Counted from the first letter of the stretch, positions 1 through 6,008 are shown. The stretch: DNA of 7,360 nucleotides from Bacillota bacterium (GCA_029776555.1 JAKOSZ010000395.1:1-7360); one strand, 5' to 3'. Notes: generated from the sequence alone by a model not told the origin. Made by a program: numbers and translations.

Positions 1-994
1 CTTCCCGCAGCCTGTCCAAAGAAATCTGGGCCGACTTTATTGCGTCCCATGTAAAGTTGAGCTTGTTGCGATAATGGGCGTTAAGGCAGAAGTATCTAAA
101 AGCCAGCGGCTCATATCCTTTTTCTTTTAATTCGGAAATTGTATAGACATTGCCTAGGCTTTTGGACATTTTCCCGTTGTCAACCAGCAAGAACTCGCCG
201 TGAATCCAGTAATTTACGGCAGGTTTCCCCAATAAGGCCTCGGACTGGGCTATCTCATTTTCATGGTGGATCGGTATGTGGTCCACACCCCCGGTGTGAA
301 TGTCAAAAGTGTCGCCCAGGTATTTTCGGGCCATAGCCGAACACTCTATGTGCCAGCCGGGGTATCCCATACCCCACGGGCTTGGCCATTGCATTATGTG
401 CTCTTTCGGCGCCTTTTTCCACAGGGCGAAGTCCGAAGGGTGCCTCTTTTCCTCATTGACCTCCACCCTGGCCCCTGCCAGCTGGTCCTCCAGCCTTACT
501 CCCGAAAGCTTCCCGTAGCCTTCGAATTTAGATATGTCAAAGTATATGCCGTCGCTGGTCTCGTACCCGTAACCTTTTTGGACCAGGCCTTCAACAAATT
601 CTATCATTTCCGGTATGTGCTCCGTTGCCTTAGGGATTATTTCCGGCTTTTCTATGTTTAACTCCTCTATGTCCTTAAAGAAAGCATCGGTATAGAATTG
701 GGCTATTTCCCAGGGGGACTTTTTCTGCTCTTTTGCTGTCCTGACCACCTTGTCATCCCCGGTATCCGCGTCGGAAACCAGGTGTCCCACATCTGTGATA
801 TTCATAACATGCTTCAGCTTATAGCCGTTGTATTTGAGCACTCTCCTCAGTATGTCCATGAACACGTATGTCCTCATGTTGCCTATATGGGCATAGTTGT
901 ATACGGTGGGACCGCACGAATACATCCTGACTTCACTTGAATCAATGGGTTTAAAGTCTTCCTTCATTCTTGTCAAAGTGTTGTACAGTTTCAT
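1..994 (-). CDS. cysS: Cysteinyl-tRNA synthetase, 5' part (331 codons visible, C-terminus off the left edge)
   Basis: Cytoplasmic class I aminoacyl-tRNA synthetase that attaches cysteine to tRNA-Cys. Translation from the ATG at 994 gives MKLYNTLTRMKEDFKPI. Next comes the zinc-ligand and first signature region CGPTVYNYAHIGN (residues 27-39; HIGN is the HIGH motif). Further on are NITDVGH, the zinc-binding GWHIECSAMA and HTGGVDHIPIHHENE segments, and GKMSKSLGN, the class I KMSKS loop. The visible part contains the whole Rossmann catalytic core. The missing part would be the helical anticodon-binding C-terminus, since family members are about 460-470 residues. The start is fixed by GGAAGGAG at 1002-1009, seven bases upstream. 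The gene lies 71 bases downstream of sat on the same strand, the arrangement of the B. subtilis gltX-cysE-cysS operon. No frameshift is seen. The identification is secure. Confidence 0.97.
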   Translation of the reverse strand, partial: MKLYNTLTRMKEDFKPIDSSEVRMYSCGPTVYNYAHIGNMRTYVFMDILRRVLKYNGYKLKHVMNITDVGHLVSDADTGDDKVVRTAKEQKKSPWEIAQFYTDAFFKDIEELNIEKPEIIPKATEHIPEMIEFVEGLVQKGYGYETSDGIYFDISKFEGYGKLSGVRLEDQLAGARVEVNEEKRHPSDFALWKKAPKEHIMQWPSPWGMGYPGWHIECSAMARKYLGDTFDIHTGGVDHIPIHHENEIAQSEALLGKPAVNYWIHGEFLLVDNGKMSKSLGNVYTISELKEKGYEPLAFRYFCLNAHYRNKLNFTWDAIKSAQISLDRLRE

Positions 995-1001
995 TGTCTT
1001 T

Positions 1002-1009
1002 CTCCTTCC
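1002..1009 (-). promoter_or_regulatory. Ribosome binding site of cysS
   Basis: The minus strand reads GGAAGGAG seven bases before the ATG at 994. It is a strong match to the anti-Shine-Dalgarno sequence and decides the start codon. Confidence 0.85.
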
Positions 1010-1025
1010 ACCCGTATTCTGCATA

Positions 1026-1059
1026 AAAAGCGCCGCAGCTTAAAATCCTGTGCGCTTTT
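1026..1059 (-). terminator. Hairpin between sat and cysS, possible partial terminator or processing site
   Basis: On the minus strand AAAAGCGC (1059-1052) pairs perfectly with GCGCTTTT (1033-1026). The downstream arm ends in a run of five T. The stem can be extended past a one-base bulge by pairing 1035-1038 with 1048-1051. It starts seven bases after the sat stop codon. The arms are GC-poor at the base, so it could be a leaky terminator that lowers cysS relative to sat, or a stabilising or processing hairpin. Because the flanks are A-rich and T-rich, the structure is nearly symmetric. cysS has its own ribosome binding site but no obvious separate promoter in the 71-base gap, which favours read-through. 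Confidence 0.5.
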
Positions 1060-1065
1060 GTGCCT

Positions 1066-1707
1066 TTACGGCGCGTTTGTTTCCTGCTGTTTTTCAAGCC
1101 TTTCGATCCTCTTAATAAGCTTGCAGATTTCCTGGGCCACCGGGTCGGGGATGTGGACCTGGTCCAGCTCCAGCGAAGGTATTTTCACTCCGCCCTTCGT
1201 TTTCACAGGCCTTCCCGGCACTCCCACCACCGTGGTTTCTTCCTCCACATCGCTTAAAACTACGGCATTGGCGCCCACCCTGGAATTGTCGCCAATCTTG
1301 ACCGGCCCGAGTATTTTAGCCCCGGCTCCTATGAGCACATTGTTCCCTACGGTGGGATGCCTCTTCCCCGTCTCTTTACCGGTTCCTCCAAGGGTTACGC
1401 CATGGTAGATGGTGCAGTTATCGCCCACTTCCGCCGTCTCGCCGATTACAACACCCATGCCGTGGTCAATAAAGAGCCCCTTCCCTATTTTTGCCCCGGG
1501 GTGTATTTCTATGCCGGTTATAAACCTGGAGACCTGGGAAATCAGGCGAGCAATGAAAAAAAGCTTTTTGCGGTAGAACCAGTGGGCCGCCCTGTGAAAC
1601 ACAATGGCATGGAAGCCCGGGTATAACAGCATAACCTCCAGGACACCTCTTGCCGCCGGGTCCCTTCTTGCTATCTCGCGGGCATCGTATAATAAACCAT
1701 TTAACAT
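1066..1707 (-). CDS. cysE: Serine O-acetyltransferase (short bacterial CysE)
   Basis: Transfers acetyl from acetyl-CoA to L-serine, giving O-acetylserine, the carbon skeleton for cysteine synthesis; a cytoplasmic enzyme. The 213-residue protein has a short alpha-helical N-terminus (about 1-62) and then a left-handed beta-helix of hexapeptide repeats (about 65-170). It carries the family signatures GIEIHPGAKIG (65-75), IDHGMGVVIGE (80-90, catalytic-type H82), YHGVTLGGTGK (101-111) and KRHPTVG (115-121, H117), followed by IGAGAKILG. The length fits the short Firmicutes/EpsC-like form, not the roughly 270-residue E. coli enzyme. The C-terminus is a charged helix, IKRIERLEKQQ. The start ATG at 1707 has a purine-rich GAGGTAGG site at 1713-1720. 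The gene lies upstream of cysS, so cysteine synthesis and tRNA-Cys charging are probably one transcript. No Cys T-box signature was found upstream, unlike B. subtilis. Confidence 0.95.
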   Translation of the reverse strand: MLNGLLYDAREIARRDPAARGVLEVMLLYPGFHAIVFHRAAHWFYRKKLFFIARLISQVSRFITGIEIHPGAKIGKGLFIDHGMGVVIGETAEVGDNCTIYHGVTLGGTGKETGKRHPTVGNNVLIGAGAKILGPVKIGDNSRVGANAVVLSDVEEETTVVGVPGRPVKTKGGVKIPSLELDQVHIPDPVAQEICKLIKRIERLEKQQETNAP

Positions 1708-1714
1708 AGATTAC

Positions 1715-1861
1715 CTACCTCGCAAAAATAATTTCTATTACATAAGCCAAACTGCCGCAAATAATTGATACCACAAAAAACGGTTTAAAATCAGCCATAT
1801 CCCTTATAACAAACATTTCTACTAAAAACCCCGCCATGATAATAGAGGCGAGGTTAGTCAT
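1715..1861 (-). CDS. Possible small hydrophobic leader or membrane peptide upstream of sat (48 residues)
   Basis: An open frame starting MTNLASIIMAGFLVEMFVIR and ending SLAYVIEIIFAR. It stops with TAG at 1715-1717, seven bases before the sat ATG and inside the sat ribosome binding site. It has two hydrophobic stretches (about residues 4-19 and 28-46) separated by DMADFK, so it could be a two-span small membrane protein. I do not recognise the family. In favour: protein-like composition, no rare-codon anomaly, and stop placement that would couple it to sat. Against: no good Shine-Dalgarno sequence before ATG 1861, and a terminator-like hairpin (1824-1855) inside the frame. The frame is open upstream to a TTG at 1892-1894, but that lies in the putative -10 region and is unlikely to be used. 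It could be a leader peptide or a chance frame in an untranslated leader. Confidence 0.4.
   Translation of the reverse strand: MTNLASIIMAGFLVEMFVIRDMADFKPFFVVSIICGSLAYVIEIIFAR
1824..1855 (-). terminator. Terminator-like hairpin in the sat leader (possible attenuator)
   Basis: On the minus strand AACCTCGCC (1855-1847) pairs with GGCGGGGTT (1835-1827). That is nine pairs including one G-T wobble, an 11-base loop, then a run of five T. It lies roughly 25-50 bases downstream of the predicted start of transcription and 120 bases before the sat ATG. It has the form of an intrinsic terminator and could attenuate sat-cysS expression. I found no clear competing antiterminator or T-box sequence. Confidence 0.5.
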
Positions 1862-1884
1862 TGCATCACAGCTTAGTATTAATA

Positions 1885-1913
1885 ATTCTAACAAATTTTA
1901 TCTTCACAGTAAA
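1885..1913 (-). promoter_or_regulatory. Putative sigma-A promoter for sat-cysS
   Basis: The minus strand reads TTTACT (1913-1908) as -35, a 17-base spacer, then TAGAAT (1890-1885) as -10. The match to TTGACA/TATAAT is 4 of 6 and 5 of 6 with ideal spacing. Transcription would start near 1878, giving a leader of about 170 bases before sat that contains the hairpin at 1824-1855. This is the best promoter-like match I found upstream of sat. Confidence 0.5.
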
Positions 1914-1931
1914 CATGGAAGCTGCGAGGCA

Positions 1932-1966
1932 TCAAATCGGCGGCATGCCTTTTCCGGCGGCTTTGA
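1932..1966. repeat. GC-rich patch with CGGCGGC direct repeats inside TCAAA/TTTGA arms
   Basis: Within the AT-rich divergent intergenic region, CGGCGGC occurs at 1938-1944 and again at 1955-1961. TCAAA (1932-1936) and its complement TTTGA (1962-1966) bracket them. The 8-mer palindrome GGCATGCC sits at 1942-1949. The patch lies just upstream of the putative sat promoter, where a regulator could bind. Nothing else in 1914-2100 looks coding or like a known RNA element. Confidence 0.25.
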
Positions 1967-2100
1967 CCCCCTTTTTCAAAAAATAACAATATTAGTGCGT
2001 CCTTCATAATACATACTTTTTAAAGTGTGTGGCATGATATTAACAATACGGTACACAGCATTGCATACTGATTTTTTGTCAGCAAGAAAACCTTGCCAGT

Positions 2101-2140
2101 AAACCGGTTTTTAAGCATGAGAATGGAAAGAAACCGGTTG
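2101..2140. promoter_or_regulatory. Pair of AAACCGGTT palindromes, possible operator for the downstream membrane protein gene
   Basis: AAACCGGTTT (2101-2110) is a perfect 10-base palindrome. A second copy, AAACCGGTTG (2131-2140), follows exactly 30 bases later, about three helical turns, on the same DNA face. The pair lies 58-97 bases upstream of the ATG at 2198. This geometry suits a dimeric regulator binding cooperatively, or a transcribed stem of nine pairs with a 20-base loop. No strong -35/-10 pair was found here. TGAAAC at 2139-2144 resembles the -35 of ECF sigma promoters, but the expected CGTA is absent at the right distance. Confidence 0.4.
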
Positions 2141-2197
2141 AAACAGGGGTTTTCTTTGTGGCACGAAAAAGAGTCGAAGTTGAAAGGATGTGATTAA

Positions 2198-2593
2198 ATG
2201 GCCGAAAGGTACAACACTACAAAGGAGGATGACTTTAGTATTACTCACTTCGTCATAAGACTGGTTGTCGGTATTATTGTACTTGCTGTAACCGCTTTTT
2301 TAACCCCGGGTTTCACCATATCGGGAATATGGCCTCTTGTTATAGGAGCGGTGGTTCTTGCCCTGCTTGATTACTTAGCCTTCCGCTTCCTGGGCGTCAA
2401 CGCTTCGCCCTTCGGAAGGGGAATCACAGGTTTTATAATGGCAGCCGTAATAATATACATCTCCCAGTTCTTTGTACAGATGTTCGTGTCAGGCTTCAGG
2501 GTAACCCTGTGGGGTGCCATACTTGGGGCACTGGTGTACGGAATAATTGACGCCATTATACCTGGAAGGGCTATGGGAAGAACCTCTGCCTAG
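2198..2593 (+). CDS. Phage-holin family IV / YvlD-like four-helix membrane protein
   Basis: A 131-residue integral membrane protein with four predicted membrane segments at about residues 17-37, 43-64, 74-96 and 103-121. They are separated by short loops containing TPGF, FLGVNASPFGRG and SGFRV, and the protein ends with IIDAIIPGRAMGRTSA. The N-terminal 14 residues are polar. Size, four-span pattern and the small-residue/Asp motifs (LLDYLAF, YGIIDAIIPG) fit the YvlD / phage_holin_4_2 family. Despite the name these are common chromosomal proteins. B. subtilis yvlD belongs to a sigma-W envelope-stress operon, and molecular function is not established. The start is supported by AAAGGATG at 2183-2190. 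The gene is transcribed alone, divergent from sat and convergent with the four-cysteine gene, and ends at the terminator at 2753-2799. No lysis genes are nearby, so a phage lysis role is unlikely. Confidence 0.85.
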   Translation: MAERYNTTKEDDFSITHFVIRLVVGIIVLAVTAFLTPGFTISGIWPLVIGAVVLALLDYLAFRFLGVNASPFGRGITGFIMAAVIIYISQFFVQMFVSGFRVTLWGAILGALVYGIIDAIIPGRAMGRTSA

Positions 2594-2613
2594 CAAGTAC
2601 TGTGGCAGACAGG

Positions 2614-2718
2614 GCCGCCTGCTGGTCACCGGTCTGCACAGGCAGCGGGCGGCAGGGTACAAATGGCCATAAACCCGGTCTGTTGACGCACTTAAGCTTT
2701 TGTGTCAACAGGCAGACC
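2614..2718 (+). other. Structured 3' region of the membrane protein transcript (two strong hairpins)
   Basis: Twenty bases after the stop codon, GCCGCCTGCTG (2614-2624) pairs with CAGCGGGCGGC (2643-2653): eleven pairs, one of them a wobble, with an 18-base loop. A second hairpin pairs GGTCTG (2677-2682) with CAGACC (2713-2718), continued by TTGAC/GTCAA (2683-2687 with 2704-2708) past a four-base bulge. CTGTTGAC/GTCAACAG is an alternative register. Neither is followed by a T-run, so neither is a classical terminator. With the terminator at 2753-2799 this gives a structured RNA of about 190 bases. It could be a stabilised 3' UTR, a processed small RNA, or a remnant. No coding frame with a ribosome binding site is seen here. 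Confidence 0.45.
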
Positions 2719-2752
2719 CTTTATGCTGACTTAAAAAATAAGATACCTGTGG

Positions 2753-2799
2753 CAATCTCCAGCAAGTGTTTCTTCTCCTGGAGATTGTTTTTTATTTTT
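2753..2799 (+). terminator. Intrinsic terminator of the membrane protein gene
   Basis: CAATCTCCAG (2753-2762) pairs perfectly with CTGGAGATTG (2778-2787). The loop is 15 bases. It is followed directly by TTTTTTATTTTT (2788-2799). This is a textbook rho-independent terminator on the plus strand, 160 bases after the stop codon of the gene at 2198-2593. Confidence 0.9.
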
Positions 2800-2805
2800 C
2801 ACGGG

Positions 2806-2844
2806 AAAAAGGGCATTTAAGTCTTGCCCGGTGAGATTATGCCC
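2806..2844 (-). terminator. Likely intrinsic terminator of the four-cysteine small protein gene
   Basis: On the minus strand GGGCAT (2844-2839) pairs with ATGCCC (2816-2811), followed by five T (2810-2806). A shorter GGGC/GCCC alternative lies inside. It begins 20 bases after the stop codon of the gene at 2865-3050. The six-pair stem and 22-base loop make it weaker than the convergent terminator at 2753-2799. Confidence 0.45.
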
Positions 2845-2864
2845 CTGTATGACACCGATACGCA

Positions 2865-3050
2865 TCAAGGGACATCCGTCTTCCTCATCATTGTGCCGAG
2901 CTCTCCGGCAGAACAGCCGGTTCCGTCCCATTTTCTGCAGTTTAAGCAGGATATTTCCCCCTGCCGGAACCTGCTGGACTTATCCCTGCTGAAATTCTTA
3001 CACTCCCTTGCGATAATATCCAGGTAATCATCATCTTCATAGATGGCCAT
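2865..3050 (-). CDS. Small four-cysteine protein of unknown function (61 residues)
   Basis: The acidic N-terminus MAIYEDDDYLDIIARE is followed by C17, a basic middle (RDKSSRFRQG) and the motif ISCLNCRKWDGTGC, giving cysteines at 17, 35, 38 and 46 (C-X17-C-X2-C-X7-C). Four cysteines with a CxxC suggest a structural zinc site or possibly a redox or iron-sulfur site. That is inference only. It has no membrane segment or signal peptide, so it should be cytoplasmic. The gene is well supported: ATG at 3050 with GGAGG (3062-3058) seven bases upstream, and a likely terminator after the stop. It lies 172 bases downstream of pcrA on the same strand and may be read through from it. I have an impression of similar small proteins in Clostridia but cannot assign a family. 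The overlapping minus-strand frame at 2731-2931 runs through both terminators and is not a gene. Confidence 0.75.
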   Translation of the reverse strand: MAIYEDDDYLDIIARECKNFSRDKSSRFRQGEISCLNCRKWDGTGCSAGELGTMMRKTDVP

Positions 3051-3057
3051 AGCAAAA

Positions 3058-3062
3058 CCTCC
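3058..3062 (-). promoter_or_regulatory. Ribosome binding site of the four-cysteine protein
   Basis: Minus-strand GGAGG, seven bases before the ATG at 3050. It is among the strongest Shine-Dalgarno matches in the window and the main reason to accept this short gene. Confidence 0.8.
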
Positions 3063-3145
3063 AGTACCAGACAGAATAAGGAAGAGAAAATTCTACTTTA
3101 AAGACATTCTCTGCCTTTACGAGAATTATTATTTGTATTGAGCTT

Positions 3146-3207
3146 AAAAACTATTCCGGTGTCGTTTCCAATATTGGAGTCAGGCAAACGGAAAAGCTCT
3201 TACCGGA
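3146..3207 (-). terminator. Weak candidate terminator downstream of pcrA
   Basis: On the minus strand TCCGGT (3207-3202) can pair with ACCGGA (3160-3155), followed after ATAG by five T. The long interior contains the perfect palindrome TCCAATATTGGA (3167-3178). The loop is about 40 bases unless inner helices form, so termination would be inefficient. Nothing else is evident in 3051-3222, and no convincing promoter for the small gene was found there. Confidence 0.25.
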
Positions 3208-3222
3208 TGGTTTTGCATGGCA

Positions 3223-5448
3223 TCAGCTGATTTTGACAAGTCTGGCGTAAGACAGCAAAAGCCTTTTGGTGCCGGCTTTTTTAAACCGCACTTCCAGCAT
3301 GGTATCGCCCTCTCCTTCCTCTACGGAGGCAATAGTTCCCACGCCGAACTTCTCATGCACCACCATATCCCCAGGCTTAAAATCCGGCACAGTCCCTGTT
3401 CCCCGGGACGGGTTTTTGCTCTTTGTAAGGGTGGGTGAAGAAAAGACAGCTCCCAGGTACAGGCCGTTGTCCTCGTAATCTGCCTTTCTGACTGGCCTAA
3501 GCTCCATCGGGTTAAATAGAGAGTCGGCATTTTCCAGAAGCTCATCCGGTATCTCCTGGATGAACCTTGAGGCCATGTTGTATGCGGTGCTCCCGAACAG
3601 GGTCCTGTAACGGGTATTGGTAACAAAAAGCCTTTCTTTCGCCCGGGTAACGCCCACATAGCACAGTCTTCTCTCCTCTTCCAGCTCATCCGGTTCGGCC
3701 ATGGACCGATAGCCCGGGAATATCCCCTCCTCCATTCCCACCATAAACACCACGGGGAATTCCAGACCCTTGGCGCTGTGAAGAGTCATTAGAACTACCG
3801 CATCTTCCCCCTCGTCGAAGCTGTCCACGTCGGAAACAAGGGAAACATGGGCGAGAAAAGCCTCAAGGCTTTTATCATCGCTTTGGTCTTCAAACTCCAT
3901 GCATACCGACATAAGCTCCCTGATGTTTTCTATCCTCGTTTCCGACTCCGGGGTGTTTTCCTCTCTCAGTTCTTCAATCAAACCCGACTCTTCCAGAACC
4001 CTCTCCATCAGCTCCGATATGCCCATGCTCTCCTTGTAGGAGATAAATTTGTTAATCAAAGCCACAAAAGGCTCCAGGCGGGACGAGGCTTTGGCCAGCT
4101 GGGGAAATTCCGAAGCGGAGGAAATAACGCTGAATATGCTGCAGGACTTTTCTATGGCAATTCCTTCAGCCGTCCTTAAAGTGGCGTCCCCTATGCCCCT
4201 TCGCGGGACGTTGATAATCCTTTTTAGGCTCACATTGTCCGCAGGGTTCTGGACAACTTTAAGGTAGGCAAACACGTCCTTTATCTCCCTGCGCTCGTAG
4301 AACTTAAGTCCCCCCACTATCTTATAGGGGATCCCTTCCTTCATAAACACGTCTTCAATTACCCTGGACTGGGCATTTATCCTGTAAAGCACGGCGAAGT
4401 CTTTATAGCCGTAGCCCTGGCTCCTGATAAGGTCTTTTATGCCGGATGCCACGAAAAAAGCTTCCCCATGCTCGTTCTCGGCCTGAAAAAACTTTATCTT
4501 GTCTCCTTCGATATTCTCCGTCCAAAGCCTTTTTTCCTTGCGGCCGCTGTTGTTCCTGATAATCCAGTTGGCGGCTTCCAGTATATTCTTGGTGGAACGG
4601 TAGTTCTGTTCCAGCTTCACCACCTTGCAGCCTTTGAACTCCTTTTCAAACTCCAGGATATTTCTTATGTTGGCCCCCCTCCAACCGTAAATGCCCTGGT
4701 CGTCATCTCCCACAACACAAAGATTCCCGCTCTCCCTGGAAAGAAGGCTGATAAGGGCATACTGGGCCGTGTTGGTGTCCTGGTACTCGTCCACCAGTAT
4801 ATACCTGAACTTCTTCTGATAGTATTTAAGCACCGGGGGGTTGTCCAGAAACAGTTTCACGGTAAACATTATTATGTCGCCGAAATCCAGGGCGTTGTAC
4901 GCCTTCAGCTTATCCTGGTACAGCTTATATATGGCGGCAATCTGCTTCATCCTGAAGTCGGATGAATACATGTTTGAAAAAGCCTCAGGTTCTATGAGCT
5001 CGTCCTTTGCCCTCTGTATCGTCTCAACCACCGACCTGGGCGCAAAGTACTTGTCGCTTAAATTCAGCTCTTTCAGGCACTCTTTTACCACCGACAGCTG
5101 GTCATCCGTATCATATATGACAAAGCTGGAGCTAAAACCCAGCTTGTCTATGTCTCTCCTTAAAATGCGCACACAGGCCGAATGAAAGGTGCTTATCCAG
5201 ATACTGTCGGCCTCTTTGCCACCCACCAGGCGCACAACTCTTCCTTTCATCTCTTTTGCGGCCTTGTTGGTAAAAGTGATGGCCAGAATGTTTTCAGGCT
5301 GTATTCCGATTTCCTTAACAAGGTAGGCAATCCTGTATGTCAGTACCCTGGTCTTCCCGGAACCAGCCCCTGCCAGTATCAGCAGGGGGCCGTTTACGTG
5401 CAGCACCGCTTCTTTTTGTTCTTTATTTAAACCCTTTAAGAGTTCCAT
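3223..5448 (-). CDS. pcrA: ATP-dependent DNA helicase PcrA (UvrD/Rep superfamily 1A)
   Basis: A 3'-5' DNA translocase and helicase acting in nucleotide excision and mismatch-type repair, plasmid rolling-circle replication, and clearing of RecA filaments and stalled transcription in Gram-positive bacteria. The 741-residue length is typical. All superfamily 1 motifs are intact: Q-motif glutamine Q11, Walker A GAGSGKT (27-33), motif Ia ITFTNKAAKEM (57-67), Walker B DEYQ (220-223), motif III GDDDQGIYGWRGA (247-259), motif IV QNYRS (281-285), motif V LHSAKGLEF (555-563) and motif VI VGVTRAKER (597-605, arginine R601). The C-terminal segment (about 689-741, FKPGDMVVHEKFGVGTI) is the PcrA/UvrD Tudor-like domain that contacts RNA polymerase. 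This, with the length, separates it from Rep and RecB. It starts 11 bases after hpf. The ribosome binding site AGGA (5461-5458) overlaps the hpf stop codon, so translational coupling is likely. No lesions are seen. Confidence 0.96.
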   Translation of the reverse strand: MELLKGLNKEQKEAVLHVNGPLLILAGAGSGKTRVLTYRIAYLVKEIGIQPENILAITFTNKAAKEMKGRVVRLVGGKEADSIWISTFHSACVRILRRDIDKLGFSSSFVIYDTDDQLSVVKECLKELNLSDKYFAPRSVVETIQRAKDELIEPEAFSNMYSSDFRMKQIAAIYKLYQDKLKAYNALDFGDIIMFTVKLFLDNPPVLKYYQKKFRYILVDEYQDTNTAQYALISLLSRESGNLCVVGDDDQGIYGWRGANIRNILEFEKEFKGCKVVKLEQNYRSTKNILEAANWIIRNNSGRKEKRLWTENIEGDKIKFFQAENEHGEAFFVASGIKDLIRSQGYGYKDFAVLYRINAQSRVIEDVFMKEGIPYKIVGGLKFYERREIKDVFAYLKVVQNPADNVSLKRIINVPRRGIGDATLRTAEGIAIEKSCSIFSVISSASEFPQLAKASSRLEPFVALINKFISYKESMGISELMERVLEESGLIEELREENTPESETRIENIRELMSVCMEFEDQSDDKSLEAFLAHVSLVSDVDSFDEGEDAVVLMTLHSAKGLEFPVVFMVGMEEGIFPGYRSMAEPDELEEERRLCYVGVTRAKERLFVTNTRYRTLFGSTAYNMASRFIQEIPDELLENADSLFNPMELRPVRKADYEDNGLYLGAVFSSPTLTKSKNPSRGTGTVPDFKPGDMVVHEKFGVGTIASVEEGEGDTMLEVRFKKAGTKRLLLSYARLVKIS

Positions 5449-5459
5449 ATCCCCAAATC

Positions 5460-5990
5460 CTAGTATTCCGGTTCAATTAAACCGTAGTCTCCGTCCTTTC
5501 TTTTGTATACTACATTTACCTCTTTGGAATCGGCATTTATAAACACAAAGAACTCATGTCCCAGGAGGTTCATCTGCAGGATGGCTTCTTCCAGTGTCAT
5601 CGGTTTTATGGGAAACTTCTTGGATTTTACTACTTTAAACTCCCCTTCTTCCTTCACATCGTCCTCTGCCATCAATTCTTCTACCTTAAAAGCGTTCTCC
5701 TTCAGCTTTTTCTCCAGGCGGGTCTTATTCTTCCTGATCTGCCTTACAAGTATGTCCGCCACCTTGTCAATGGATGAGTACATATCTTCCGTTGCCTCTT
5801 CGGCTCTAAGCATTAATCCGTTGAAGAATATGGTCACTTCCACTATCTGCCTGTTTTTTTCAACGCTCAGTGTCACTTGAGCCTCGGCGCCCGGGTTGAA
5901 AAATTTGCTGAGTTTTCCGAGCTTTTTTGTAACTTTCTGTTTTAGCGCTTCCGTCACCTCAATGTTTTTGCCTCTCACTATAAACTTCAT
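5460..5990 (-). CDS. hpf: Long-form ribosome hibernation promoting factor
   Basis: Binds the 30S decoding region and dimerises 70S ribosomes into inactive 100S particles during slow growth. The 176-residue protein starts MKFIVRGKNIEVTEALK. The N-terminal S30AE/YfiA-like beta-alpha-beta domain spans about 1-105 (including QIVEVTIFFNG and the helix with VRQIRKNKTRLEKKL). A charged linker follows. The C-terminal dimerisation domain (118-176) carries VVKSKKFPIKPMTLEEA, LGHEFFVFINADS and VVYKRKDGDYGLIEPEY, diagnostic of the long HPF of Firmicutes. I chose ATG 5990 over the in-frame ATG at 6056, because the family begins at MKF and AAAGGAGC (6008-6001) precedes it; the 22-residue extension has no homologous character. 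Upstream lies the DnaA-box cluster, and downstream pcrA follows after 11 bases. Confidence in identity is high. Confidence 0.95.
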   Translation of the reverse strand: MKFIVRGKNIEVTEALKQKVTKKLGKLSKFFNPGAEAQVTLSVEKNRQIVEVTIFFNGLMLRAEEATEDMYSSIDKVADILVRQIRKNKTRLEKKLKENAFKVEELMAEDDVKEEGEFKVVKSKKFPIKPMTLEEAILQMNLLGHEFFVFINADSKEVNVVYKRKDGDYGLIEPEY

Positions 5991-6000
5991 AAACGTCACA

Positions 6001-6008
6001 GCTCCTTT
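6001..6008 (-). promoter_or_regulatory. Ribosome binding site of hpf
   Basis: Minus-strand AAAGGAGC, ten bases before ATG 5990. It decides the start against the longer in-frame ATG at 6056, which has no comparable site. Confidence 0.75.

Noticed and set aside
2139..2167. ECF (sigma-W type) promoter for the YvlD-like gene from TGAAAC at 2139-2144
   Set aside because: The -35 matches exactly, but 16 bases downstream the sequence is GCAC, not CGTA; the nearest CG is 18-19 bases away.
1708..2197. Cys T-box riboswitch upstream of sat
   Set aside because: No GGGTGGNACCGCG-like T-box sequence or AGTA-type specifier layout was found on the minus strand.
2198..2593. Prophage lysis module suggested by the phage-holin family name
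   Set aside because: No endolysin, phage structural gene or integrase lies nearby; the family is common as a chromosomal membrane protein.
2731..2931. 66-codon minus-strand open frame overlapping the four-cysteine gene
   Set aside because: It runs through two terminator hairpins, has no ribosome binding site, and overlaps a better supported gene in another frame.
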